64,000 bases of DNA from an uncultured Bacteroidales bacterium (GTDB lineage: Bacteria > Bacteroidota > Bacteroidia > Bacteroidales > P3). Made by a program: the position numbers and the translations under genes. The notes beneath the pieces are model-generated. The model was not told where the DNA came from, did not search any database, and saw nothing but the letters and a program-made list of their open reading frames with translations. Position 1 is the stretch's first letter. Every line of letters begins with the position of its first letter. Positions 34,999 to 43,604 of this stretch are shown in pieces. Location of the stretch: assembly GCA_900317125.1 (NCBI GenBank), contig ONFR01000006.1, forward strand, positions 50,067-114,066, given 5' to 3'.

Positions 34999-37293
34999 AT
35001 GAAACACCTTGTTCTACTACTCTTTGTTCTGTTTGCTGCCTTTGTTACGGCACAGACTCCTCAACAGCAAATCGTCGGTCGTGTGCTGGATGCCGACGGC
35101 AACCCCGTCCCGTTCGCCCATGTCGTGCTGCACAATGCCGACGGCGACAGCGTGCTGGCCGGTGCCACTACTGTCGATGATGGTGCCTTCCTTCTTCCCT
35201 GCGGGCAGGGAACCTACCGCGTCGAAGTCTCGTCGGTGGGATTCGAGCGGCTGGTGGTCCGCTGCGAGGCGGGCGACCTGGGTGCCCTGACCTTGAACGC
35301 CAAACAACTGAATGCCGTCAGCGTCACGGCCAGCCGCACCACCGAGCAGGTGGACCGCTATGTGGTGCTGCCAAAACCTGAAGAAGTGGCGTCGGCGGGT
35401 CGCACCCTGGTACTCCTCGACATGCTGAAGCTTCCAGGGCTGAAAGTGGATGTAGCCTTGCAGCAGATTACCGTCGACGGCGGCATGGCCATCCTGCAAA
35501 TCAATGGCAAGGAGGTGCCTCTGACACGGTTGGCCAACCTCCGTGCCGAACAAATCAAGCGCGTGGAATACAGCAACAATCCCGGCACCCGCTACCTCGA
35601 CCGAGGTGCATCCGGTGTCATCAACATCATACTCAAGGAACGCGAGGACGGTGGCAGCATAGTGGCACAGGGACAAACGGCACTGACCACCGGCTTCGTC
35701 AACGGTTACCTGCTTGGCTCCTACCACAAGGGCAAGAGCGAGTTTGCATTGGAGTACACCCTTGGCTACCGTAACTACGACCGAGTACCCTACCAACTCG
35801 AGGACAGCTACATCGACCCTGCCCGCACAGTCACCCGCAGCCAGCGCACCAACATGCCCTTCTGGTACATCGACCACACCCTCAATGCCGAGTATACCTA
35901 CCAGCACGACGACAGCACCATGTTTGTCGCCTCGCTGCAGGACAACTTCTTAACCAAGACACTCGACGCCACCGGCACAATGACCGAAACCGACCGTGGC
36001 GTAACCACCAACCAGACCATGCAGCAGCATAGCTACCAAAAGGACAACCTGCCCAAGCTCGACCTCTTTTACACCCACCGAATGCCCAACGGGCAGAAGA
36101 TGGAGCTCAACGTGGTGGGCGAATATGCCACCGACCTCTACGACAACACCCTCACCTACACCTCCGGCACCTATGCCACCCACATCGACGGCCACGGCTA
36201 CGTCCTCAGCGGCGAAGGCGTATACAGCAAGCAGTCCGGCACGACAACCCTCCGCACCGGCCTTCAGTACCAGCACAACTTTGCCGAGAACGACTACACC
36301 CTCTACAACACCACCTCAGCCATGACCAAGGACAACGCCTACCTCTACGCCGAAGTGCAGGGCTCCATAGGCAGCTCCATAGGCTATTCCATAGGCACAG
36401 GAGCCAAACTGCTCAACGTCACCGACGGCACAAACCGCCAGTCCTACCTCCGCAACCTCAGCACAGCCCGCCTCAACTGGCGTGCCACAGATAATCTAAG
36501 TCTCACCGCCTTTGTGCAGTACACACCCATACTGCCAACCCTTGCCGCCCTTTCGCCAGTCTTCCAGCAAACCGATGATGTCGAAGGCACCATCGGCAAT
36601 CCCGACCTCAAACCCAGCGAGCAACTCCGCGACGCACTCCTGTTGCGCTACAACCACTCCAGCGGTTTCTATGCCTTTTCATCCATCGGTGCCATGCGCA
36701 TCTTCCATACCTATTTCGATGTCTATCACTACGATGCCGCCCGCGACCTCTTCGTCCTCACCTACCAGAATGCCGACCTCTGGTATGTTCCATACGCCTA
36801 TGCAGAAGTAGGTGTCAGAGGGCTGTGGAACCACCTGAACCTGTCGCTGAACGGCACCTATTACCACTATGTCTCCAAGGGGTCGGAATTTTCCCACACC
36901 CGCAACAACTTCACCGCCAATGCCAATGCGCAGTTCTATTGGAACAACTTTGTGGCAGGAGCCAACTTCACCCTCTTGCCCCAATGGACGCTCAACGCCG
37001 AGACCTACACGATGAGCGAGATGGCGCAGAGCCTCTATGTGCAGTACCGCTACAAGAGCCTCACCGCCATGCTCGCCTGGCACTGTCCGTTCAATAAAGA
37101 GGGCTACCGCTACGAAACCATCGGTCTCAGCGCCGTACATCCCTATCATCATACCCACTGGACCGCCAACAATGGCAACATGCTCCTTCTCGGCCTCACC
37201 TGGCAGATGGACTTTGGCCGCAAATTCCACAAAGGGGAGAAGACCCTCCAGAATGGCGGCTACGACAACGGCATGGTGAAGACGGGTGCATGA
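34999..37293 (+). CDS. TonB-receptor-like outer membrane protein (carboxypeptidase-regulatory domain plus barrel)
   Basis: A 764-residue exported protein with a signal peptide ending AFVTAQ. Residues about 22-105 form a carboxypeptidase-regulatory-like domain (IVGRVLDADGNPVPFAHVVL, YRVEVSSVGFE). A plug-like domain follows (LLDMLKLPGLKVD, ITVDGGMAILQINGKEVPL, RYLDRGASGVINIILKE). The remaining 500 residues form a barrel rich in paired aromatic strands. It resembles the outer-membrane-beta-barrel TonB-like family rather than SusC, and no SusD gene is adjacent. The cargo is unknown. It lies between two lysine-fermentation genes, which may be coincidence. Confidence 0.85.
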   Translation: MKHLVLLLFVLFAAFVTAQTPQQQIVGRVLDADGNPVPFAHVVLHNADGDSVLAGATTVDDGAFLLPCGQGTYRVEVSSVGFERLVVRCEAGDLGALTLNAKQLNAVSVTASRTTEQVDRYVVLPKPEEVASAGRTLVLLDMLKLPGLKVDVALQQITVDGGMAILQINGKEVPLTRLANLRAEQIKRVEYSNNPGTRYLDRGASGVINIILKEREDGGSIVAQGQTALTTGFVNGYLLGSYHKGKSEFALEYTLGYRNYDRVPYQLEDSYIDPARTVTRSQRTNMPFWYIDHTLNAEYTYQHDDSTMFVASLQDNFLTKTLDATGTMTETDRGVTTNQTMQQHSYQKDNLPKLDLFYTHRMPNGQKMELNVVGEYATDLYDNTLTYTSGTYATHIDGHGYVLSGEGVYSKQSGTTTLRTGLQYQHNFAENDYTLYNTTSAMTKDNAYLYAEVQGSIGSSIGYSIGTGAKLLNVTDGTNRQSYLRNLSTARLNWRATDNLSLTAFVQYTPILPTLAALSPVFQQTDDVEGTIGNPDLKPSEQLRDALLLRYNHSSGFYAFSSIGAMRIFHTYFDVYHYDAARDLFVLTYQNADLWYVPYAYAEVGVRGLWNHLNLSLNGTYYHYVSKGSEFSHTRNNFTANANAQFYWNNFVAGANFTLLPQWTLNAETYTMSEMAQSLYVQYRYKSLTAMLAWHCPFNKEGYRYETIGLSAVHPYHHTHWTANNGNMLLLGLTWQMDFGRKFHKGEKTLQNGGYDNGMVKTGA

Positions 37294-37379
37294 CAGTGTG
37301 GCGGTGGAATTTACGCCACCGCTGCACCCGCGTACACCTTCCGGCAGAATGTCGGCAACAGGTTTGCATAAAACGACTA

Positions 37380-37488
37380 ACTTCGTTCAATCCAGCATCG
37401 TTACAGCATCGTTATCCGTTCGTTCCTTTTTCATGTGAAGGGTAACGACCCACCATCGAAGGAGGAAGGATGCAGGATTGAACGAAGT
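37380..37488. repeat. Inverted-repeat element, copy B (about 109 bp)
   Basis: ACTTCGTTCAATCC at 37380-37393 is perfectly inverted as GGATTGAACGAAGT at 37475-37488. AAGGATGCAGGATTGAACG (37466-37484) is identical to copy A. CAGCATCGTTA is repeated twice inside. Confidence 0.7.
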
Positions 37489-37550
37489 CAGGGAAGGGGC
37501 GTCGGGACACAGATGAAACAGTTTGTGTGAAAATGTGCGTAAGTTTTGTG

Positions 37551-37580
37551 TTTGAAATTGGATTTTTTTTCGTATCTTTG
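37551..37580 (+). promoter_or_regulatory. kamA: Promoter of kamA
   Basis: TTTG at 37551-37554 and TATCTTTG at 37573-37580, separated by 18 bp, match the Bacteroidota consensus. The leader before the ATG at 37659 is about 70 nt. Confidence 0.8.
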
Positions 37581-37658
37581 CATCGTGTTTGAGGTGCATA
37601 TAGTTATGTTTATACGTAGCTATAGCGCTGACATATAAAGGAATAAACAACGTATCAT

Positions 37659-38918
37659 ATGAAAGTCAACCGCAGAAAAGAACTCTTTCCCGCCGTCACC
37701 GATGAGCAGTGGAACGACTGGAAATGGCAGGTCAAGAACCGTATCGAGACCTACGAGGAGCTGAGCAAGTATTTCACCTTTTCCGACGAAGAGGCCGAGG
37801 GCATCAAGAAAGCCCTTGCTAAGTTCCGCATGGCCATTACGCCTTACTATCTTAGTCTAATCGACCCCGATGATCCGTACGATCCTATCCGCCGTCAGTG
37901 CATCCCGCAGGGTGCCGAGTGTAATATCGCCCCCGCCGACTTGAACGACCCGCTGCATGAGGACGAGGATTCTCCCGCTCCCGGTCTTACCCACCGTTAT
38001 CCGGACCGTGTGCTGTTTCTTATCACCGACATGTGCTCCATGTACTGCCGCCATTGCACCCGCCGTCGTTTTGCAGGGCAGAAGGATGACGAGTCGCCCC
38101 AGGACCGTATCGAGAAGTGCCTGGAGTATATCGAGCGGACACCCGAGGTGAGAGATGTGCTCCTCAGCGGTGGCGATGCCTTGATGGTGAGCGACAAGAA
38201 GCTGGAATATATCATCTCGCGTCTGCGCGCCATCCCGCATGTCGAGATTGTGCGTATCGGCAGCCGTACCCCTGTGGTCTGCCCGCAGCGTATCACCGAC
38301 GACTTGTGCAACATGCTGAAGAAGTACCACCCCGTGTGGCTGAACACCCATTTCAACCACCCCAACGAGATGACCCCCGAGGCTCAGGCCGCCGTGGCCA
38401 AACTGGCCGATGCAGGCATTCCGCTGGGCAACCAGACCGTGTTGCTGCGTGGTGTGAACGACTGTGTGCATGTGATGAAGAAACTGATGCACGAGCTGGT
38501 GCGCAACCGTGTGCGTCCGTATTATATCTACCAGTGCGACTTGAGCATGGGTCTCGAGCATTTCCGCACCCCGGTGAGCAAGGGTATCGAGATTATCGAG
38601 AACCTGCGCGGACACACCAGCGGCTATGCCGTGCCCACCTTTGTGGTTGACGCTCCCGGTGGTGGCGGCAAGACCCCCGTCATGCCCACCTACATCATCT
38701 CGCAGAGCCCCAATAAGATTATCCTGCGCAATTTCGAGGGTGTGATTACCACCTACACCGAGCCGCGCGAGTATCACGAGGATTGCCACTGCGAGGCCTG
38801 CGAGGCCCACCGCCGTGTGGACGAGGGCGTGGCTTCGCTGCTTGAGACCGACCGCATGTCGCTCGAGCCTAAGCATCTGATGCGCCACGAGCGCAACAAG
38901 AAGCGCAACAATAATTGA
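37659..38918 (+). CDS. kamA: Lysine 2,3-aminomutase
   Basis: A radical-SAM, PLP-dependent enzyme converting L-lysine to L-beta-lysine, the first step of lysine fermentation. The 419 residues match the family. The iron-sulfur cluster motif CSMYCRHC has cysteines 126, 130 and 133, followed by TRRRFAGQKD. VLLSGGDALMVSD, RIGSRTPVVCPQRIT, YYIYQCDLSMGLEHFRTPVSKG and the PLP-binding region DAPGGGGKTPV are also present. The C-terminal HCEACEAH carries additional cysteines. It is monocistronic by spacing, followed by a repeat array. Confidence 0.97.
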   Translation: MKVNRRKELFPAVTDEQWNDWKWQVKNRIETYEELSKYFTFSDEEAEGIKKALAKFRMAITPYYLSLIDPDDPYDPIRRQCIPQGAECNIAPADLNDPLHEDEDSPAPGLTHRYPDRVLFLITDMCSMYCRHCTRRRFAGQKDDESPQDRIEKCLEYIERTPEVRDVLLSGGDALMVSDKKLEYIISRLRAIPHVEIVRIGSRTPVVCPQRITDDLCNMLKKYHPVWLNTHFNHPNEMTPEAQAAVAKLADAGIPLGNQTVLLRGVNDCVHVMKKLMHELVRNRVRPYYIYQCDLSMGLEHFRTPVSKGIEIIENLRGHTSGYAVPTFVVDAPGGGGKTPVMPTYIISQSPNKIILRNFEGVITTYTEPREYHEDCHCEACEAHRRVDEGVASLLETDRMSLEPKHLMRHERNKKRNNN

Positions 38919-38931
38919 TGACAATATAGAT

Positions 38932-39012
38932 AATTGAAAATTGAAAATTGAAACCTAGCTGGGGCGGGTCAGTCATTGCCTCGATGATTTCAATTTTCAA
39001 TTTTCAATTTTT
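38932..39012. repeat. ATTGAAA-unit inverted array between kamA and porQ
   Basis: Three ATTGAAA units (38932-38953) are perfectly inverted over 22 bp at 38988-39009, around a 34-bp centre. The array starts 14 bp after the kamA stop and ends 18 bp before the porQ start. Confidence 0.85.
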
Positions 39013-39029
39013 ATCTCGACTTGCCCTGT

Positions 39030-40055
39030 ATGAAGAAGGTTGTAGCCTTGATAATGCTGTGTGCCGCCTTGTGTGCTGCACGTGCGCAGGTGGCGGGGAT
39101 GTCGACGCTCTCGGTGCTCGACATGCCGCTGTCCGCGCGTGCCGCAGGACTGGGGTTTGACTATCTGGCCGTGGGCGCGAACGATGTGAGTCTCTGCCTC
39201 GGCAACCCTTCGTTGATTTCGGAGAGTGTGTCGGGACAAGTGGCGTTGGGCTATGTGAATATGTTCGGCATGGCAAATTTCGGCTCGGTGGCATACGGAC
39301 AGCATTTCAAGCATGCAGGGAGTTTTGCCTTCGGACTGCAGTATGCCAGTTACGGCCGTTTTGAGGGGTACAACGAGTACGACCAGCCCACGGGCTCGTT
39401 CCAGGCTGCGGACTATGTGCTGACCATCGGCTGGGGCCGCAGGGTGGGGGAGCATGTGTATATCGGTGCAGCCTTGAAGCCGGTGTTGTCGCATTACGAG
39501 AGCTATACGGCCTTTGCGCTGGGCATCGACCTGGCGGGTACATACCTCTCCGCCGACAGCGCATTCTGTGCCACGGTGATGGGACGGAATATCGGCGCCC
39601 AGATTGCCACATTCGACGGACATGTTGAGCGGCTGCCTTTCGAGTTGTCGGTGGCCGGCTCCTACCGGTTGCAGGATGCCCCGTTCAGGCTGATGTTTGC
39701 ACTGACCGAGCTGCAGCGGTGGAATCTGGCCTATGAAGACCCGCTGAACCCCACTTCGGTGCGCGACCCTTTCACGGGCGAGGTGACCAAGCAGTCCGAT
39801 GTGGCAAGGATTCTGGACAATGCCGGGCGTCATGTGAATGTGGGCATTGAGATGACCTTGGGCCGTGCTTTGTTCCTGCGGCTGGGCTACAGCTACCGTC
39901 AAATGGTGGAAATGAAGGCTGCGGACCGTTTTAACACGTCGGGGTTCTCGTTTGGTATCGGCCTAAGAGTGAAAGGGTTCGAGTTGAGTTACGCCCGCAA
40001 TAACTACCACCTGTCACAGGCTCCCAATTTTATTTCCGTCATCTTTGGCTTTTAA
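39030..40055 (+). CDS. porQ: Type IX secretion system protein PorQ
   Basis: A 341-residue exported outer-membrane protein of the T9SS. It has a signal peptide (VVALIMLCAALCAARAQ) and a mature N-terminus MSTLSVLDMPLSARAAGLG. Then come GNPSLIS, YVNMFGMANFGSVAYGQHF, FAFGLQYASYGRFEGYNEYD, GSFQAADYVLTIGWGR, MGRNIGAQI and LPFELSVAGSYRLQDAPFRLMF. These match the PorQ pattern (FadL/UPF0164-like barrel). The ATG at 39030 is used; a TTG three codons earlier is less likely. It fits the many T9SS cargo proteins in this window. Confidence 0.9.
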   Translation: MKKVVALIMLCAALCAARAQVAGMSTLSVLDMPLSARAAGLGFDYLAVGANDVSLCLGNPSLISESVSGQVALGYVNMFGMANFGSVAYGQHFKHAGSFAFGLQYASYGRFEGYNEYDQPTGSFQAADYVLTIGWGRRVGEHVYIGAALKPVLSHYESYTAFALGIDLAGTYLSADSAFCATVMGRNIGAQIATFDGHVERLPFELSVAGSYRLQDAPFRLMFALTELQRWNLAYEDPLNPTSVRDPFTGEVTKQSDVARILDNAGRHVNVGIEMTLGRALFLRLGYSYRQMVEMKAADRFNTSGFSFGIGLRVKGFELSYARNNYHLSQAPNFISVIFGF

Positions 40056-40070
40056 TACAAAAAAAAGTTG

Positions 40071-40078
40071 TATCTTTG
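40071..40078 (+). promoter_or_regulatory. lplA: -7 box for lplA and leader hairpin
   Basis: TATCTTTG is followed by a leader of about 80 nt. Within it, GGCA..ATCGC and GCGAT..TGCC (40098-40125) can form a small hairpin. Confidence 0.5.
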
Positions 40079-40163
40079 CATCTCGAAGTGACGCGCCGGC
40101 ATATCGCTGGAGGCGATGAGCTGCCACCGTTGTCGGGTCTGCAAATTTGTAAAGAAGTCGATT

Positions 40164-41132
40164 ATGCCTCAAATAGTAGTAAGCAATCAGGATAACCCTT
40201 ATCTCAATCTGGCTGTTGAGAACTATCTCCTTTCGCAACCCGATGTGGGAGGGGCGTTGCTCTATCTGTGGCAGAACAGGCGCACGGTGGTGATCGGGCA
40301 GAACCAGAACCCTTTTGCCGAGTGCAATGTGGAGCGGCTGGAGGCTGACGGCGGCTACCTGATGCGTCGACGCACCGGCGGCGGGGCGGTGTACCATGAC
40401 ATGGGGAACCTGAATTTCTCGTTTGTGGTGCCCGAAGCCGGCTACGATGTGGCACGGCAACTGAGTGTGATGCAGCATGCGGTGGAGGCTTTCGGGCTGC
40501 ACACCGAGGTCAGCGGGCGGAACGATGTGCTGTGCGAGGGCCGCAAGTTCTCGGGCAATGCCTTTTCGCGCGGCGGCATCAACAGGCTTCATCACGGCAC
40601 GATACTTATCCGTACCGATGTGGCCGAGCTGCAGCGCTACCTCATCGCCAAGCCTGCCAAGCTGCACAAGCACGGTGTGGCATCGGTGCAATCGCGCATT
40701 GTGAACCTTTCCGAACTGGTTGACAGTATCAATGCCGAGGCGTTGAAGCCGTTGCTGGTGGAAGCTTTCGAGCAGGAATACGGCAAGGCCGAGCGTCTGG
40801 ATTTCGACGCAATAGCCCTCCGGCCAGAAGTGAAAAGCCTCCGCGACGAGTTTGCCAGCGACCAGTGGAAGTACGGCCGCTGGAGGACCTTCCGCACGCA
40901 GCGCCATGCCCAGTATGAGTGGGGAGAGGTGGACTTGGCCGTGACCGTCGACGAGGCGGCGGGAAGAATCGACGAGGTGCTGATTGCATCGGACAGCCTG
41001 AATCCCGAAGCTATTGCCTTGGCCGAGCGGATGCTGAAGCATGCCCCACTCGATGTCTGTCCCGATACGTCGGCTTGCCCTCACAAGGAGATGTTGGACG
41101 ATATATTCAAATTGATATATGAAAAAGATTAG
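40164..41132 (+). CDS. lplA: Lipoate--protein ligase
   Basis: It activates lipoate with ATP and attaches it to E2/H-protein lipoyl domains. The protein is 322 residues from the ATG at 40164 (MPQIVVSNQDNPYLNLAVENYLL, the standard opening). The longer frame starting at 40116 adds residues overlapping the leader. Seen are VVIGQNQNPFAECN, RRRTGGGAVYHDMGNLNFSF (lipoate-AMP loop), and GRNDVLCEGRKFSGNAF with the family lysine. The C-terminal lobe contains YEWGEVDLAV. Its end overlaps the next gene by 14 nt. Confidence 0.95.
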   Translation: MPQIVVSNQDNPYLNLAVENYLLSQPDVGGALLYLWQNRRTVVIGQNQNPFAECNVERLEADGGYLMRRRTGGGAVYHDMGNLNFSFVVPEAGYDVARQLSVMQHAVEAFGLHTEVSGRNDVLCEGRKFSGNAFSRGGINRLHHGTILIRTDVAELQRYLIAKPAKLHKHGVASVQSRIVNLSELVDSINAEALKPLLVEAFEQEYGKAERLDFDAIALRPEVKSLRDEFASDQWKYGRWRTFRTQRHAQYEWGEVDLAVTVDEAAGRIDEVLIASDSLNPEAIALAERMLKHAPLDVCPDTSACPHKEMLDDIFKLIYEKD

Positions 41133-42297
41133 TCTGTTTTTGATATTGTTTGCATTGTGGGCGATTCCGATGCGGGCACAGGAGCCCGACCCGGAATTGC
41201 AGGAGATGCTGGCTGACATTAAGACCGTGATAGACGACTTCGAGGCCATTGTCCCCTATCACGACTCGGTCAACCACTTCTCCATCATGCAGGTGTATTC
41301 CAACGACGAGACTCGTTTTTTGCGTGTGACGATGGATTTGGAGGTGGGTCAGTTGACCAAGGATGCCGACTGGTATCTGCACTATATGACCCACAATCCG
41401 CTTTGGGACTTGCGCCCGTTGATTAAACATGAATACACGCTGCGGGTGGCCGTGCGGCTGCCGCAAAAGGAAAAGGACAGCAAGGGAGTCGCTGCATTCT
41501 CTTTCGGTCCCGTCGAGTTGGCAGAGGCACTGATGCCTCCCCTTGATCAGCAGGCCCGTACCTATATCGCCGGGCTGGCACGCCACATCGCCAAGACGCT
41601 GCCCCACACCATAGGACCCGGGGAGACTATGGTCGCCTGCCATTACAACGATTCTGCACGGGTGATGACCACAGTCTATCAGTATGGCATGGAGGGATGG
41701 CCCGAAGTGCGCAAATACCTCGCTGAGAACATGGACCAGGTGCGCAAGGACCGTGCCATGGATCTCGTGTACGATACAGTCAACCATCTGGCCTTTGTCT
41801 CGTACAAGGGAGGGGTGACGTTGCGGCACGTCTATCGCAACGAGACCGGGACCGACTCGCTGGTGATGAGCATCCAGCCATGGATGTGGAAGACCGTTTT
41901 TGAGCGTGGCGCCGCAGGCATCGACGACCCCGTCATCAACCTGCGCATCATCGCCGACGAGGTGCAAAGCACCTGTCCGTCAGCCGTGGACGCCTACACC
42001 ACCTTGCTGGACTGCCGGTTCGACACTGCCACCCTTGTGCTGCACTACACCTACAGCACCAAGATGAAAATCGACGAGGGCAGCAAGAAATCCGGTTCCC
42101 ATGCCTCGAAAAACACCGTCAGCCGACGGTCGCTGGAGGAGGGCATCCGCCAGGCCTACCGCACCGGGCAGGGCCGACGCATGGCCGCACACATCATTCA
42201 GGCTGGAGCTACCGTAGAGTACGAATACCGCCAGCCGCAGGGCAAACCGGTCACCATACGTGTCACGCCACAGCAGTTGGGCGACATCATTCGTTGA
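41119..42297 (+). CDS. Exported protein of unknown function
   Basis: A 392-residue protein with a signal peptide ending AIPMRAQ. I recognise no domain. Visible features are an acidic N-terminus (EPDPELQEMLADIKTVIDDFE), alternating strand/helix segments with many Tyr, and a basic Ser-rich loop near residues 325-345 (EGSKKSGSHASKNTVSRRS). The C-terminus is EYRQPQGKPVTIRVTPQQLGDIIR. The start overlaps the lplA stop by 14 nt, so translation is probably coupled, but a functional link to lipoylation is not evident. It is probably periplasmic. Confidence 0.7.
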   Translation: MKKISLFLILFALWAIPMRAQEPDPELQEMLADIKTVIDDFEAIVPYHDSVNHFSIMQVYSNDETRFLRVTMDLEVGQLTKDADWYLHYMTHNPLWDLRPLIKHEYTLRVAVRLPQKEKDSKGVAAFSFGPVELAEALMPPLDQQARTYIAGLARHIAKTLPHTIGPGETMVACHYNDSARVMTTVYQYGMEGWPEVRKYLAENMDQVRKDRAMDLVYDTVNHLAFVSYKGGVTLRHVYRNETGTDSLVMSIQPWMWKTVFERGAAGIDDPVINLRIIADEVQSTCPSAVDAYTTLLDCRFDTATLVLHYTYSTKMKIDEGSKKSGSHASKNTVSRRSLEEGIRQAYRTGQGRRMAAHIIQAGATVEYEYRQPQGKPVTIRVTPQQLGDIIR

Positions 42298-42349
42298 CGC
42301 ATAAAAAAGACAATTCATCATATTAATCATCAAAAACCACAAACACAAC

Positions 42350-43582
42350 ATGAAAAGTATAGCAATCCTCACAGGTGGCGGTCCTGCCCCCGGAATGAAC
42401 ACTGTGGTGGCCTCTGTAGCCAAGACCTTTCTGCGCGACGGCTACCGTGTAATTGGTCTGCACGGCGGCTACAGCGCCCTTTTTACCGATAAACCCCGCA
42501 TGCAGGAACTCGATTTCCTCACGGCCGACGAAATCTTCAACAAAGGTGGCAGCATTCTCAAGATGAGCCGCTTCAAACCTACCGACGAAGACTTCGAGCA
42601 GCGTTTCAACCTCGCCTTCTTCAAGGATAACGACGTGAAGCTGCTTGTCACCGTGGGTGGCGACGACACCGCCTCGACTGCAAACCGTATCGCCAAATTC
42701 TTGGAGAGCAAGCACTATCCCATCGCCAACATCCATGTGCCCAAGACCATCGACAACGACCTCCCGCTGCCTAACGGCTCGCCCACCTTCGGCTACAACA
42801 GCGCCAAAGCCCAGGGCACGGTCATCTGCACCGCCGTCATGGAAGACGCCCGCACATCTGAGAACTGGTTTGTGGTCTCTGCCATGGGCCGCTCAGCCGG
42901 ACATCTTGCCCTCGGCATCGCCGGTGCCTGCCATTATCCCATGGTGGTCATCCCCGAATTCTTCAACAAGACAGAGATTACCGTCGACAAGATTATCAAC
43001 ATGGTGGTCAGCTGCATCATCAAGCGTAAGATAATGGGTATCAACTACGGTGCCGCCATGATTTCGGAAGGCGTCTTCCACAGCCTCTCCGACGAGGAGA
43101 TTAAGAACTCCGGCATCCATTTCAGCTACGACGAACACGGTCACCCCGAACTGGGCAAGGTGTCCAAGGCTCATATCTTCAACGACCTGCTGGAGCGCAA
43201 AGTGAAGCAGCTCGGTCTGAAGGTGAAGAGCCGTCCCGTCGAGGTGGGCTACGAAATACGCTGCCATACCCCCATTGCCTTCGACCTCACCTACTGCTCG
43301 CTCATGGGCATGGGAGTGCACACCCTCTTCAATCAGGGCTGCACTGGCTGCATGGTCTACACCGACCATCAAGGCAACGTGTCGCCATTGTATCTGAAGG
43401 ACCTTCAGGACCCCGTCACTGGCAAGATACCTCCTCGCCAGGTGAATGTGAACACCAACAAGGTTCAGTCCTACATCAACGATATCATGGACTACATCAC
43501 CCCCGCCGACTACGAAGCTGCCAAGAAGTATGTCCCCAACCCCGAGGAATACGACTTCAAGCGCATCCTCAACTGGAATTAA
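42350..43582 (+). CDS. 6-phosphofructokinase, PPi-dependent type
   Basis: It phosphorylates fructose 6-phosphate in glycolysis. The 410-residue protein starts IAILTGGGPAPGMN. The phosphoryl-donor motif reads GGDDT (103-107). An Asp in place of the Gly of ATP-type GGDGS is the signature of pyrophosphate-dependent enzymes. PKTIDNDLP supplies the catalytic Asp, and MGRSAGHLALGIA the sugar-phosphate site. If PPi-dependent, the step would be reversible and ATP-saving, as common in anaerobic Bacteroidales. It is 22 nt upstream of the EnvC-like gene. Confidence 0.93.
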   Translation: MKSIAILTGGGPAPGMNTVVASVAKTFLRDGYRVIGLHGGYSALFTDKPRMQELDFLTADEIFNKGGSILKMSRFKPTDEDFEQRFNLAFFKDNDVKLLVTVGGDDTASTANRIAKFLESKHYPIANIHVPKTIDNDLPLPNGSPTFGYNSAKAQGTVICTAVMEDARTSENWFVVSAMGRSAGHLALGIAGACHYPMVVIPEFFNKTEITVDKIINMVVSCIIKRKIMGINYGAAMISEGVFHSLSDEEIKNSGIHFSYDEHGHPELGKVSKAHIFNDLLERKVKQLGLKVKSRPVEVGYEIRCHTPIAFDLTYCSLMGMGVHTLFNQGCTGCMVYTDHQGNVSPLYLKDLQDPVTGKIPPRQVNVNTNKVQSYINDIMDYITPADYEAAKKYVPNPEEYDFKRILNWN

Positions 43583-43604
43583 ACCCTTATATAAAAAAAG
43601 AAAC

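Larger units (their letters stand above)
37294..37658. other. Intergenic region before kamA
   Basis: These 365 bp hold an inverted-repeat element (37380-37488), a second member of the family found at 5268, and the kamA promoter. No coding frame is supported. Confidence 0.6.
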
